Source: Aphelidium insulamus (taxonomy: Eukaryota; Aphelidiomycota; Aphelidea; Aphelidiaceae). Taken from it: a stretch of DNA of 64,000 nucleotides. The DNA is taken from NCBI GenBank assembly GCA_036784855.1, contig JAZDSV010000001.1, positions 248,001-312,000 of the forward strand, written 5' to 3'. The position numbers were made by a program, and so were the translations under genes. The notes beneath the pieces were generated by a model. It was not told where the DNA came from, made no database searches, and worked only from the letters and a program-made list of their open reading frames with translations. Below, piece by piece: positions 10,861-23,400 of the stretch. Numbering within the stretch: position 1 is the first letter of the stretch; each line of letters begins with the position of its first letter.

Positions 10861-10977
10861 CGCGCAAAAGTGGCAAGAGATCGGTACGGAGCGTCTCTAT
10901 TGAAGGGTGCTCGGCCTGACTGTAGGCGGTGGCAGGCACCCACCACAGAGACACCCAGCACCACGACGACCGCGGTG

Positions 10978-13281
10978 TCACAGGTCGAGAAAGAGCTGCT
11001 GGACGGCGAGCTGGGTGCGCCGATCGCCGCGCAGGCCGCTCACGTACTGCACCGTGCGCCCGACGGCTGTGGCCGCGTCTCGCCTGGTCTGCGTGCCCTT
11101 CTGCTTGCCGTCCACCCAGCTCTGGGTGGCGGCGTCGCGGCGGTAGTGCGACGCGCCCGCCGTCTGCATGCTGCGTGTGCAGCGCTGCCGCAGATTGCAC
11201 AGCTGGAGCGCCTGTCGCCGCAGCTCCCACTCGTTCCACCGGTAGTGCGTGTCAATGTGTGCCTGGCCGTCATACGCAATGTGCGTGTCGGTCTGTGTGG
11301 CCATGGACACGGCGGTGCCGGCACTGTTTGGCTGCTGTGACGCCGCGGTGCCGGTGGCGCCCGACATCTGCAGCCCGCGGCGTGTCAGTGTCCTGTGTGG
11401 CTATGTGTGCCTCTCTCTGGCCATCAAGCGTACCTCGAAGACCGTGGTGCGTAGACGGAACACGGTCGACACGTTGAGATGGAGCAGCGATACCAGCGAC
11501 GGGTGGCTGTCACGTGCCAGCTCGTGCAGCCGCTGCACAATGCTGGCGGCCTGCTGCGCGTAGTGCAGACAGCTCTCGGCCGAGTGGAAGATGGCCTTGT
11601 GGCCGCCCATGCCGCCACTCACGCCATCACTCACTAGCAGAATACCGATGCTGGTGTCACCCTTGCGCACGGTTTGGTCCCGGGCCAGTGACACCGGGCA
11701 CAAGCCGCCGAACGCAAAGTTCCCCTGCGCCACCAAGTTGCCGAAACTCTCGTCGCCGGGGACCACGAGTCGCATTCGACTTGCCACCACCGCCACTTCG
11801 GCCTGGAGTGCCGACACGTCCACCGCTGTGGAGATGGATGCTGCGGTAGCCTGATCAACCTTTGGCAGAGTGGGCGCTCCGCCAGCTTTGGAAGGGTAAG
11901 CCGTCTCCAAAGCGGCCACGAAATACTTTATGCCGCGAAATACATCGGCAGCCACTGCGCCGGCCACGCTCAGATCGTCCAGGACGCGCCACAGCTTGGC
12001 CAGCGCCACAAAGTGCGGATATATTCGCTCCGCGGCCACTTCTGTTTGTTCGCGGCACAGCAGCCGCAGCTGGGCAAACTCGGTGTTCATTCTGTCAATG
12101 ACATCGTCCACCTGCGCTTCGTGGTTCCTGTTTCTGGCTGCGTGGAAGGATGAGCTGTGATGTAGAGCTGATATAATTAACAGCGCTTACAGTCTGTCTG
12201 CTCCACCAGCTGCAGGACCTGCGCGTGGAATATGCTGCGTGATAGTGTTGCTGCATCTTGGCTACTGTCTCGCAGCTGTGCCAGACGCAGTGAGCACAGC
12301 TGTGTCAACTGCGACTTGGCCGTTTGCATTTCCTCAATGTCGGCACGGCATTTAGCCCACACTGACCGCTGATTAGACATGCATGGTATGAAACTTGGTA
12401 CAGGCACAGTCACGCACCATCTGGTACGCCTGGAGCTGGTTTGTGCAGGTGGCGATTGAATATGCGCACTCCGGCCACCAAGTCCAACAGATTATCGACT
12501 TGAGCTCGGCGAGCTGCCTCGGTTAATTCCGTAAATGGCGCCAATTCACTCAGTGGCAGTATGCCTTCCAATGCAACTGTAAAGATTATGAGCACCTAAT
12601 ATATATATATATCTACCGCTCCCAATTATCTCACCTGTAAGGTCAGTATAGTACATTACCGCACACAATCGCACCTGTGGTGTCTCGCACGACGGCCAAG
12701 TCTGTGGCCGCGCCCATCATATTCATCTTGACAATATAGAGCACAAGTCGCTGATATAGCTCTTGCTGATTAATAGAAGCGTGTATAATATCCAATGCAG
12801 CGCACCGTTCAGGCTGTCGATGTTTCGCGTTCGCTGCACCTTGATGATGGACTTGAAGCCGTCGCCGGCGTGGGCGAGTGTCACTGCGTTTTTTCTTCGC
12901 CGCGCAACAGTTTCGGGTATGGACGCAGTGGTCTGCTGGCAAAAGTATTGCATCTTTACTATTTCATCTTCCAGTTGCGGCGAGAACCGTGTCAGTCTTT
13001 GCACGCAGCTCTGACAGAATCAGCCATTCTGTGTGCAACCTGAAATCGTCACAACAAACCGCTGTGAACTCTTGCAGCGCCTGCTTTGTCATTCTTGGCG
13101 CTTCCACGTTGATGTTTGAGGCGTGCAGCGATGTTAGCACAATAAACTTGGCACATGGTCTGTTCAGCACTGAGCGAGGTGTGAGTGACGCCACATTGGC
13201 ACCGCGAGCCGCGTAAACCAAGTTGGCCTCGCGGTTCACGTCGTCGACAATCGCGTCCAACGACAGCGACAATGTGTCCAT
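10978..13281 (-). CDS. CFAP206: Cilia- and flagella-associated protein 206
   Basis: Model: complement(join(10978..11367, 11434..12137, 12191..12361, 12418..12576, 12675..12765, 12840..13010, 13060..13281)), 635 residues, close to the roughly 620 of animal CFAP206. The best marker is the C-terminal block TQTDTH...RWNEWELRRQALQL followed by NLRQRCTRSMQT, which closely parallels the animal protein; matching blocks also occur in the middle (FVALAKLWRVLDDLSVAG) and in the region VAGVRIFNR. CFAP206 is an axonemal protein that helps dock radial spoke 3 and the c dynein. Its presence with a DNAH10-type dynein shows that the organism builds motile 9+2 axonemes. Introns are 49-98 nt; the junction 12418/12361 has one alternative (GTACCA donor with a different acceptor) that also keeps frame. 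Confidence 0.9.
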
Positions 13282-13391
13282 TATAGAGTTTACTTTTATT
13301 GAAGAGTATTTCTATTTTGCGAGGTCGTGTGGTGTTGTCAAGGACCGGCTTGTATCTAGCTCGTGACTTTATATCGCCGCCTGCTCGTTGC

Positions 13392-16300
13392 TCATGTGGT
13401 GTCCACCTGCAGAACATCGGTAGCCGTCTTCAACTTTAAACCACTCAAAGCCCGCGGGACACAGACCATCGTTTTAAGCTTGTCGAGTATTTGCCGCTGT
13501 TTTTCGCGCGCTTTGCAACCAAGGCCCGAAAATTGGTTTCTCTTGGCGACCTCGAGTTCCAGCCAAATCTTGTCCGTTACGCCTGGGTCGCGTTTTACTT
13601 TGCCCGGCTTCGCGTCATCATCTCCGTCGTCGTCGTTGCCATCGTCGTCGTTGCCATCGTCGGATGCACCAACTCGGCTGCTAATGTCAGTCAATATATT
13701 AAAGATCATTTCACGACGAAATTATTTTGATACATACCGCCGTTTCTGAGTAGCCACGGTAGCTTCTTCAGTTGCATTGCTTTCCGTCGACATACTCGTA
13801 ATTAGTTTTGGGGCATGATTTTCCTCACTCTGGGCGCACATGAACGGTTCAACCGGCAACAATTGACGCTTCTGTGGAATCTTTGTGCGCACGCGGGCAA
13901 AGTCTTGTAGCGCGCCTACGGCACAGTCCTCATCAACTGTCATGTCGGATCCGAGCGATGCGCTGCTCGATGCAACACGCTGAACGATTGATTTTGCAAT
14001 GTTTTGAATGTCGCGCCCATTGCCCCAGCCGAACGTTTCGCGAACCTCGTCAAATATTTGTTCCAGCCGGTCGCAGGGAGTCATCATGGAAACCTGAACG
14101 CCATCGTTTTGCAGACAGGATACCAGCATGTTGACACAACTTGTCGAGGTGAACGCATCAAACGAGATTGTCTCACTAAAGCGGCTTCTGAGTCCGTGGT
14201 TAGACTGCAGCAGTTGATTGATATCCTGCTCGTAGCCAGCTAGTACGACGACCAACTTTCCCAGAAATTCGGGCTTGGTGAGCTGATCAACAATTTCATC
14301 GAGCGCCTCACTCGCATAGCTCGACACATGTCCAGATCCTTTGAGACGATATGCCTCGTCGATGAACAATACTTTACCGAGTCCTATTCATATGAAATTA
14401 GATTTTGTCACGGGCAGAGTAGTCACGACAAACCTCGTTTGAGCACTGCGAGCGTTTTTGGGGCCGTTTGTCCCAAATACTGCCCAATAAGCTGTGATGC
14501 TGAAACCTCTACCACCTCATCGGATCCTAGTACGCCCAGCTGATAGTACAGGGTGCCCATCTTTCGGGCGATCGAAGTTTTCCCGGTTCCTATTGAGGTG
14601 AACTTGTGTTAATCATCAAACATACTCGATACCTGGAGGTCCAGTGAAGAGAAAGTTCATTGGCAAATGCTTGCGCGGATCGATTCCTGCACGTTTCGAA
14701 GATAATACAAGATCGCAGTAGCCGCGGAAGCGTGACTTCAGCTTGCAGCTTTGATGTATATCTTGAAATAAGTGTTCAATAAAGGTGTCGCTCAAGTTGC
14801 AGTTACGATCACAGTCGGGATCAAAGTCCTCAGCCGAAAGTTCACTGGCGTTCAGATCGACGCCATCAGCCACGGATAAGTCTTTCACACGAATTTGCAT
14901 TCTTTGAATTGCTGTGCTGATCAAGCTCTCAACTGCGCGACCATTTCCAAAATTCTGTTGCTGTCGTAGCCGTTCGAGACAGTTGGAGGCACATCGTTGT
15001 GCGTCAAAAGATGCCACCAAGCCCCGCTTTTGAAGCTTGTAGTTTAGAATGTTCCACAGCTCCATCGAGCTGTAATCGGCAAAGTTGAAGGCATTCTCCA
15101 ACTCGAATCGGCTCTTTAAGCCAGGATTTGATTTCGCCAACATGTCCTCCATTTGCTCTCTATATCCAAGCATGATAACACATCGATCCTCGCCTGGAAC
15201 ATTTTGAATCTCTCCTACTAGAGTGTCCACAGCAGCAATTCGATACTGATCCGTGCCTAATAAGCCATACGCTTCGTCAATAACAAGCACCTTTCCAACG
15301 GTATTGGCCAAAATGCCCATGGTTTGCGTTTCCGACTGTCCGAGTGCTGCACCAATGAAATCGGACGGTTTTTTCACCACAACTTCCGCCGAGCTCAGCA
15401 GACCGAGATCACATAGAATTTGACCGTAGAGTTTTGCGACCACCGTTTTTCCAGTACCTGGATTGCCGAGGAACAATTTGTTCAAGCCTACGTGCAGCAG
15501 TGGTTTCTCGTCCAACTCTCGTTTTTCATTCGTTTTCACGATTTGAAAGAGGTCTTGGATGCTCCTCTTGACTTGATCCAGCCCGACCATTTTGCAGAGT
15601 TCAGCGTATGCAACGCTGTTTTCTATGGCTACACCAACGTCAGGACCCAACATGTCTTCTTTGCTAATGAAAAACAGCTTCTTTTGGTCACTATCATTTA
15701 ACTTGTTGATGCGAGAAGCTTGATTTTCCATTACATGATCAAGAGCTGTTGCAATTTCTCGCGCGTTCCCAAAGCCGGCACTTCCGCGACCTTTCGATAT
15801 TCTCTGAATTAATATTCGAAGATATTTTCCATTGTAACCACCCTCGATCTCAAACGGACGATATGTGAACCGCTTCTTCATCAAAGTGATCATAATTTCC
15901 AGTAATTCCTCGTTCGAAAAGTCTTTAAAGGTAAATTTGTAGGGGAACCTACTTGGAAGTCCTTCATTGTGTTCGAACAGTTTTTCCATCTTTTTAGTGT
16001 GGCCCGCCAGGATTACTGCCAACACTCCTACCTTGGTGTCCATCTCCTGCATCAAATACTCCAGAATGAGTGCACCGGTAGTCGATTGATGTGGTTTAAG
16101 CTGACATGCGCCATCGATGAACAAAATTCCTCCGCCTCGATTATAGATCTGATCCAAATGGAGCTTGAGGCCGTCAACACCCCCTGCAATCAATTTTGCT
16201 CCACTCGTTGTCTCAAAATACTTTCCTGCAAGGATATTCATGCTCTTGAGAAATCTGCCGTAAAGTTTGGCAACAGTTGTTTTGCCGGTTCCGGAATTAC

Positions 16301-17281
16301 CGCAGAGCTGAATGTTCATTTGCTTATCGCATAGCGAGAAATTTTGCAGTTTTGCAATCTCGTAGTGTTCGTACATTTGTAGAAACGATGCTTTGATCTC
16401 CTCCAGTCCCACAAGTGCCATCACCTCGTCCATGACATCCTTGTCAATATCATTCTCGTCTTCGTTTTCCGAGACCTCTTTTGCCTTAACGACTTCCCAT
16501 TGCGTTTTGCTGTTTGAGCTTGAACCTTTCGGGGAGTCACCGGATTGTTTGCTAATAGGCCAACACTTCACAGCAGCCGTGTATGTTTTCTACCGTTGAT
16601 TATCTCGCGATACACTTACGCTGCACCTACCTCGACAGTTGCATCCCACTCTGGTGGCCAGTAGTTGGCAGTATGCTCCGACCAATAAGCAAATAGCACG
16701 CTGCAAATAAGTGCCCGTTCAAAATAACCCTCGGAACGTTTGGCGGCCCACTGGAAGACTTGAGCGAGTAAAAAATAGTCGTGCGGGAAAGTCGCATCCT
16801 CCGTGGCTGGCAATTTGTCCATTACTGTTTCATCTCCAAGCTGGCAGCGGCAGTATAGAGCCAACATTTCGCCACCACACGTCATGGTTCTGAAAATTTC
16901 AATCGCTAATGCCGGGTTATGAGGCAAAATCTTTAACCCGCGCTTCATTGCAGCCAGGTCTGCATCGCCTAACATCGAAATAAGTGCAGCAGGTTCAGTG
17001 CCGAAATATGTCATCCAAAGGGAAGGATTGGAGTCCAAATTATCGAGCAGACCACACAATGTATATTCCTCTAGACGTTTAGCATGCAACCACGCTGGAA
17101 CCAAGGCGCCCGAAACATCTGCCACCGATTCAAGGTTGTCAGAATCATTTGCCGCATCAGTGCACTTCTTGGTCATCGCGCTCTGTTTCCTTGCCTGTGC
17201 GACATCATCGCATTCTTTGCACGGTTGATCTTTTTGCTCAACGTCGTGGGCGTGCTTGCCCGCCGCGCAAAGTTCAATCAT
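13392..17281 (-). CDS. Triple AAA+ (CbbX/SpoVK-type) protein, partial tandem duplicate without helicase
   Basis: Model: complement(join(13392..13680, 13738..14383, 14434..14589, 14633..16589, 16631..17281)), 1,232 residues. It is a paralogue of the C-terminal half of the next upstream gene: the start [10 protein letters not shown] aligns with an internal MSDLCTSGKH of that protein, and both the third-domain exon (156 nt) and the intron phases are conserved. After a helical region (about 1-260) come three AAA+ domains. Domain 1: Walker A GNSGTGKT (about 314-321), but Walker B reads ILFIDGAC, the catalytic Glu replaced by Gly (about residue 377). Domain 2: GNPGTGKT and [10 protein letters not shown]. 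Domain 3: GPPG|TGKTS, split by an intron, and [10 protein letters not shown]. The tail has an Asp-rich stretch and differs from the sister protein. Probably an active but domain-1-defective ATPase (inference). Confidence 0.85.
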
Positions 17282-17451
17282 TTTAAGCGAACAAGTTTAT
17301 CCGCCTTCCGCGCCATAATTTGCGGGTATAATTATCCGCGCAGCCGCCATTTTAACCCAATTAGGAATGATTAGCCATTGCTTTTGCTACTAGTACTGGC
17401 GTGTTATACTGTTGAAGGCAAATTAAGCGCGCACAGAGGTTTATTGCCACA

Positions 17452-20400
17452 CTAATTGTCGTCTAATGCCAGCGCCGAGACAAAATGACTGCCTCCCTCG
17501 CAGCGATAGCCGCCAGTCACCGGCAACCACTCATATCCTGCAACGCATTTACCCGATTTGCGAAGTTTTGCCTGTATTTTTGCGATGTACTCCTGCTTTT
17601 CCTGTTTAGCCCGCAACTCGGCTTCCGCCGCAATCTGCTGTTCCTTCAAACGTCGCAATCCGGCTTCCTGTTTGGCCTTTTCTGCTGCCTCTTTTTCTTT
17701 TATCAGATCTTCCTCTCTTGCTTTGATCAAATCTTGCAGCGACTTCATATCTTGACTGCTTTTTTGCAGTTGTAGCAGATCTCCATTGTGCGTAGCATGC
17801 GCCGCCTGTAGTTCACTCCAAATGTCGTCGGAAACGCCAATATCACGGCCATCAAAATGGCTACCTGGCTGTTCGCCGTTTGAATCATCTGCCGATTCCG
17901 CCGATCGTGATGTATTGCGAGACGTCGCATCTTTTGATGACGCAGTTGAGCTGCAACAAAGTGATGCAAGTCGATCAATTTTTTTTGCAATTGCGCTATC
18001 GTTTACGGCTACTCGGTTGGAGGAAAAACTTGCCAGCGCTTTGGCCATGTCGCTCTCAGTTACTTCCAACGATTTGGAATTTTCAGGCAACATCGCCTGA
18101 ATAACTACTGATTTGGCAATGTTTTCCACGTCTCGGCCATTTCCCCAGCCAGATGTGAAACGAAGCACATCAAACATCCGTTCAAGTCTGCGGCACGGAA
18201 GGGAGACATTGACGGTCAGGTTACCTTTTTCCACCGCAGACTTTAGCAACGTGACACAACTAGAGGAACTCAGTGCTTCGAAGCGGATTTCTTCACTAAA
18301 TCTGCTCGTTAACCCAGAGTTGGAATTTAATAAATTCTTGATATCTTGCTCATAGCCTGCCATAATTACTATCATTTTGCCGAGAAACTGCGGTTTCGTC
18401 AGTTGATCAACAATTTCGTCCAGAGCCTCGCTTGCGAATGAATTGTGGCTACTCGATTGAAGCCGGTATGCCTCGTCGATGAACAACACCTTACCAAGAC
18501 CTGATCGAGGTTAGAAAGGGTCGTTAAATATTGCGATGGACTTCACCTCGCTTCAACACTTCTAGACACTTTGGTGCAGTCTGGCCTATGTACTCTCCGA
18601 TAAGCTGGGACGCGGAAACCTCTACAACATCCACACAGCCGATTACGCCAAGCTGATAGTACAAGATTCCCATCTTTCGCGCCAAGGATGTTTTACCGGT
18701 TCCTAAATATAAGCGTTTATTATCATGTTAAGCTTATTATCATGATGGTTATCACGAACAATTATCAGAATTTTTTACCTGGTGGCCCGGTAAACAAGAA
18801 ATTCATTGGAAGATACTTCGCAGGATCGATACCCGTCTCATTTGCAGACCGCACAATACCACAGTACGTGAGCATCTTTTTGACAAGAGCATCAGACTGC
18901 TCCATGTTGTGGAATAAACTTCGAATAAAGTTTTCGTCCACATTTTCGCAACGATCAAAGTCGGGATCAAAATCTTGCGCTTCTAGAACATTATAATTTT
19001 TGGTACCCCGTTCATCTGAAGACAAGGCTTTTAAGCGCTGTTGCATCCGTTGAACCGCCGCGCTGATTAAACTCTCAACGGCTCTTCCATTTCCAAAGTT
19101 TGCAGTCATGCGCAATTTATCGAGGAACGTGGATGCAGCGCGTTGAGCTCTTATCGGTGCAGCAAGACCGCGCTTTTCGAGCTTAAGATTCAATATTTTC
19201 CACAATTGAGGAGTCGTGTAGTCGGCAAAATCAAACGCGTTGTTCAATTCAAAACGACTCTTGAGGCCCGGGTTAGACTTTTCAAGCATTTCCTCCATTT
19301 CATCCCGATATCCAAGCATGAGGACGCATCGATCTGCACCAGGAACATTCTGAATCTCCGCGACTAGAGTGTTGACTACAGCTTGTCGAAAAACGTCAGA
19401 ACCTAAATTTCCCTTGCCGAAAAGGCCGTATGCCTCGTCAATCACCAGAACCTTTCCAATAGTGCTGGCCAAAATTGCCATGGTCTTATTCTCGGATTCG
19501 CCGATAAATGCACCAATAAAATCAGCAGGTTTCTTTACCACCACCTCGGCATTACTTAGAAGTCGCAGGTCACACAGGATTTTGCCATACAGTGAAGCTA
19601 CAACAGTCTTGCCAGTTCCAGGTCCGCCCAAAAAGAGCCGGTTGAGCCCGACGTCAAATATCGGCTTTTCATCCAGCTCGCGTTGTGTATTAGCTTTCAC
19701 GGTCATGATGAGGTTTTCGATGCTCTGCTTTACCGACTCGAGACCAATCATCTTTTGTAGATCGCTATACGCGGAGCATTTTCCCAGCGCTGTATCAATG
19801 CTTGGACCAAGCAAGTCGTCTCGGGTGATGGAAAACTCGTCTACTTTCATTCCGTCATTCCATGCCTGAGCTACGCGAGACGCCTGATGCTCCATAATCT
19901 TATCCAATGCATTGGCAACTGAGCGGGCATTTCCGTAACCTGTGCTACCACGTCCGCGCGCAATTCGACGTATAACAATTCGTACCAAACGTCCATTGTA
20001 ACCTTCTTCAACTTGGAACGGGCGAGCGCCAAAACGCTTCTGCATCAAGTTTACCATGATTTCTCGTAGCTCGTCGTCAGAGTAGTCCTTGAAGGTGAAC
20101 TTGTACGGAAAGCGGCTGAGTAATCCCTCATTGTGCTCCATTAATTTTTCCATGCGCTCTTCGTAACCAGCCATTACCACAACAAGCCTTCCGATGTTAT
20201 TTTCTGTCTCATCTAGAAGCCAATCCAAGATCTCGGCGCCTTGTTGTTTCGAATTGGGTTTCAACTGGTAGGTTTCGTCGATAAACAACACCCCGCCATC
20301 CTGCGAATAAATCGATTTAAGCATAGTTTTGAGTTGTGAAATCCCGCCCGAAAGTAGCTTTGCACCGCTAGTTTCCTCAAAGGCGCAACCTTTCAGCACC

Positions 20401-23400
20401 CCGACTGAAGTGAGAAACTCGCCATATAGTCTTGCAACTGTGGTCTTGCCAGTACCCGAATTGCCGCAAAACCGTGCATTCATTCGCTTTTCGCTAATGT
20501 CCATCGTTTGCACCTTGGCAACTCGAACCAAGTTATAGATTCGAAGAAACGATTCCTTAACTTCTTCAAGCCCAGTAAGCTCCATCAACTCACCGATGGC
20601 ATCATTGTCGGCACCGTTGATCTCCTTTTGTCGCTTCCAGTGAAGGAAACTCTTTGATTCACGTGGGTTAAGTATTGCCTTGGCAGCAAGCTCGTGTTTT
20701 TTGGTTGCCGCAATGGTCGCCTAGTATAAGTAAGGACGAAAAAGAGTAAAAGCAATTACCCTAGATGTCGCGGCCCAACCGTCGGGTAGATAATCTACTT
20801 CATCTTGTGACAAATTCAAAAATGTGTCACAACTACTTTGGGCTAACTTGAAATACTCAGTTGATTTGTTCGGAGTGCGTTTGGCAGCCCACTCGTAGAT
20901 TTGACCAAGGCAAAAGAAGTCATGAGGATATCGTGCCGCAGTCGTAGGCGGCAAACGGCCTAAAAGTGTGTCATCGTCCAGCATGGAACAACAATATAGC
21001 GACAGAAGCCTTCCACCGCATTCAATCTTTTCAAAGATTTCCATCGCCAGACCTGGATTTGTTTGCATGACAGTTAAACCTCTCTCGATCTCTTTGATCT
21101 CGGCTTTGCTCGGCTTTTGCATCGACGCCTGTATTTGAGTCACTTTGATATCGATTTCGGGAGAGGACTGAAAATCGGTGGATCCACTTATCGTCAAGTT
21201 CATATCAGAAATCGCATCGATTTCCGCTATATCGGACATTGCTACAACATTGTTTGGCGGAGTGATGGGACGATTTGACTTTGTTTCTAGAGGCGGAGTA
21301 GTGACCAACTGTTTGGAGATCGTGTCCTGAGCCTTTTTTGGAAGTGCGATTTTCTTGAGCGTCAATTGCTGCAACTCATCTTCAAGTCGGCGCAACGTCT
21401 GATTGCGCTCCTCTTTCACTACTGAATCAACGAGCTCCTTTCTCATGCCGCTAATTTGAGCGCCCAATTCTGCGATTTTCGCAGCATGAGCTGCGGTTTT
21501 TTCCGCTTCGGCTTCTTGTTGCTTCTTGCGTTTCGCATCTTCCGCCGCCTTCTTCTTTACTTCTGCATCGCAACGCTTGCAATTCATAGGTTTCGGTTGC
21601 CAACAGAGCCACGTCAGAGTATGTTTTCCGCTAGTGCATAGGTCTGACATCTCTGCGACGCATTTGATTTTCGCATGGTTTTTTGTCACGTGACAACGCA
21701 AGCCACACTGATGAATGCCGCATGTGTTCATGATCGGACACGGCGCCGTACAGCCGCCAGATGGCGCAAATTCGCAAAACATGCTCGGACTAGACAAAAT
21801 TCGTTTTTGGTCCGGATGAGTCTGGCATTGCGTTGGAAGACCAGTATAGAAGGCATTATCCTTTTTGTACATGTCTGTTATCTGTCGCCACAACTCGGCA
21901 CCTTTCTCATTGCGTGCATTGGTAAGCGTGGTAGCATTTCCAATGACAACCATTCCCTGACGTGCACGAGAGAGCGCAACATTGACACGTTCGCGGCTGC
22001 TCAAGAATCCAATTTCATTGCGGGAGTTACTACGGACTAACGAAAGGATGACCAAGTCAGACTCCTCGCCTTGAAAATTATCAATCGTGGCCAAGCGAAC
22101 TGCAGCATTGTCCGGCCCTGACCAAGCAAGAGAATCAAAAGAACACTCGCTGCTTGTTTCCTGCGAGACAAGCGCGTTTTGCAAATCTGTGGCATCCAGT
22201 TCGGTCAATGCCGTTCGGGCAACGTTTCCGAGAACCCCACGTAATGCCATCATTTGCCCCAAATATGGCGTTAAAACAGCGATGGAATTTGCTGCATAGC
22301 CTTGCTGGATGAAATATCGAACTATCGCACACACCATTTCCGCTTCGTGGCTGTTAGTTTGCGAGGTGCTGTCTGCCTCCGGACCATCAGATTCCGAATT
22401 TTCCACAACACTATGATCGATGAAAATATTGCAACACGTGACCCCCTTCACTACGGGGTATGTCAGTACGCGGTCGCCATCGCGGAGATTCGGGTACATG
22501 ATTCCGCGAATATATTTCGAAATCTCTGGTCGCATGCGGTGCTGCAGTTCCAGAGTGACGTGTGGATACTTTTCCAAGATCAGTCGTTCGAACAATGAAC
22601 GATTCAAATCATATCCACGGTTCGACTCGACGGTCAGTTGATAGCTATTAACCTTTGGGCGCAATTGCATGTGGTCACCTGAAAGCAGAAATAATATGAA
22701 TCTTCATACATAGGTGAGAAGACTTCACTTACCGATCATAATCACGTGCTCCACGCTCTTGGTCAGGCAAGCCACCACGTGGGACTCTAGAATTTCTCCG
22801 GCCTCCTCCATCAGCAGCACCTCTGCACCAAGTGCCACGAGTGCTGCATGGTGCTTTGCTGCGCCCGTGGTCGTACATCCAATGATGCGTTTCGACGTTA
22901 AAATGTTATCATCGACCGAAGCTCGAACTTCCATGGTTCTCTCGTACATTTGATCATATAGTCTTACTTCTTGCAGCCACCGCAGTCGAGCGGGAGAAAC
23001 GACCTCATCTACCCAAGAATCAACTAGCGCCTCGCGCTCTTCGCGAGAAAGATTCCACGTATTCGCAATAAATGGATCTTTTTCTGCCTTCTCCTTTAGA
23101 ATGGGCGGGGCCTTAGTGCCGGCTATCCATTGAGTCCAAAGGTAGCTTGAATCCACCACCTTATTGTTTTTGCCGACTAGCTGAAAACCATCTTTACCAT
23201 CGAGGCCGTCGGCATTGAATGCCTTGTGGAAGTCTGGTAATTCCCGTTCAAGGTAACTGCCGATAATTCCCCATTTTCGCGAATTTGATAATATCTGCAG
23301 GTATGCCGATTTAGACTGCCTCGCATAGTGTTCTTGTTCATCCACTTGATCTCTTAGAGCGTGGTACAGTCTGCCAGGGAAGGCTTGGCTTTTAGAGAGC

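Noticed and set aside
10702-11340. 212-residue plus-strand frame opposite CFAP206 and the SET gene
   Set aside because: Spans two real genes in antisense and contains no recognisable domain.
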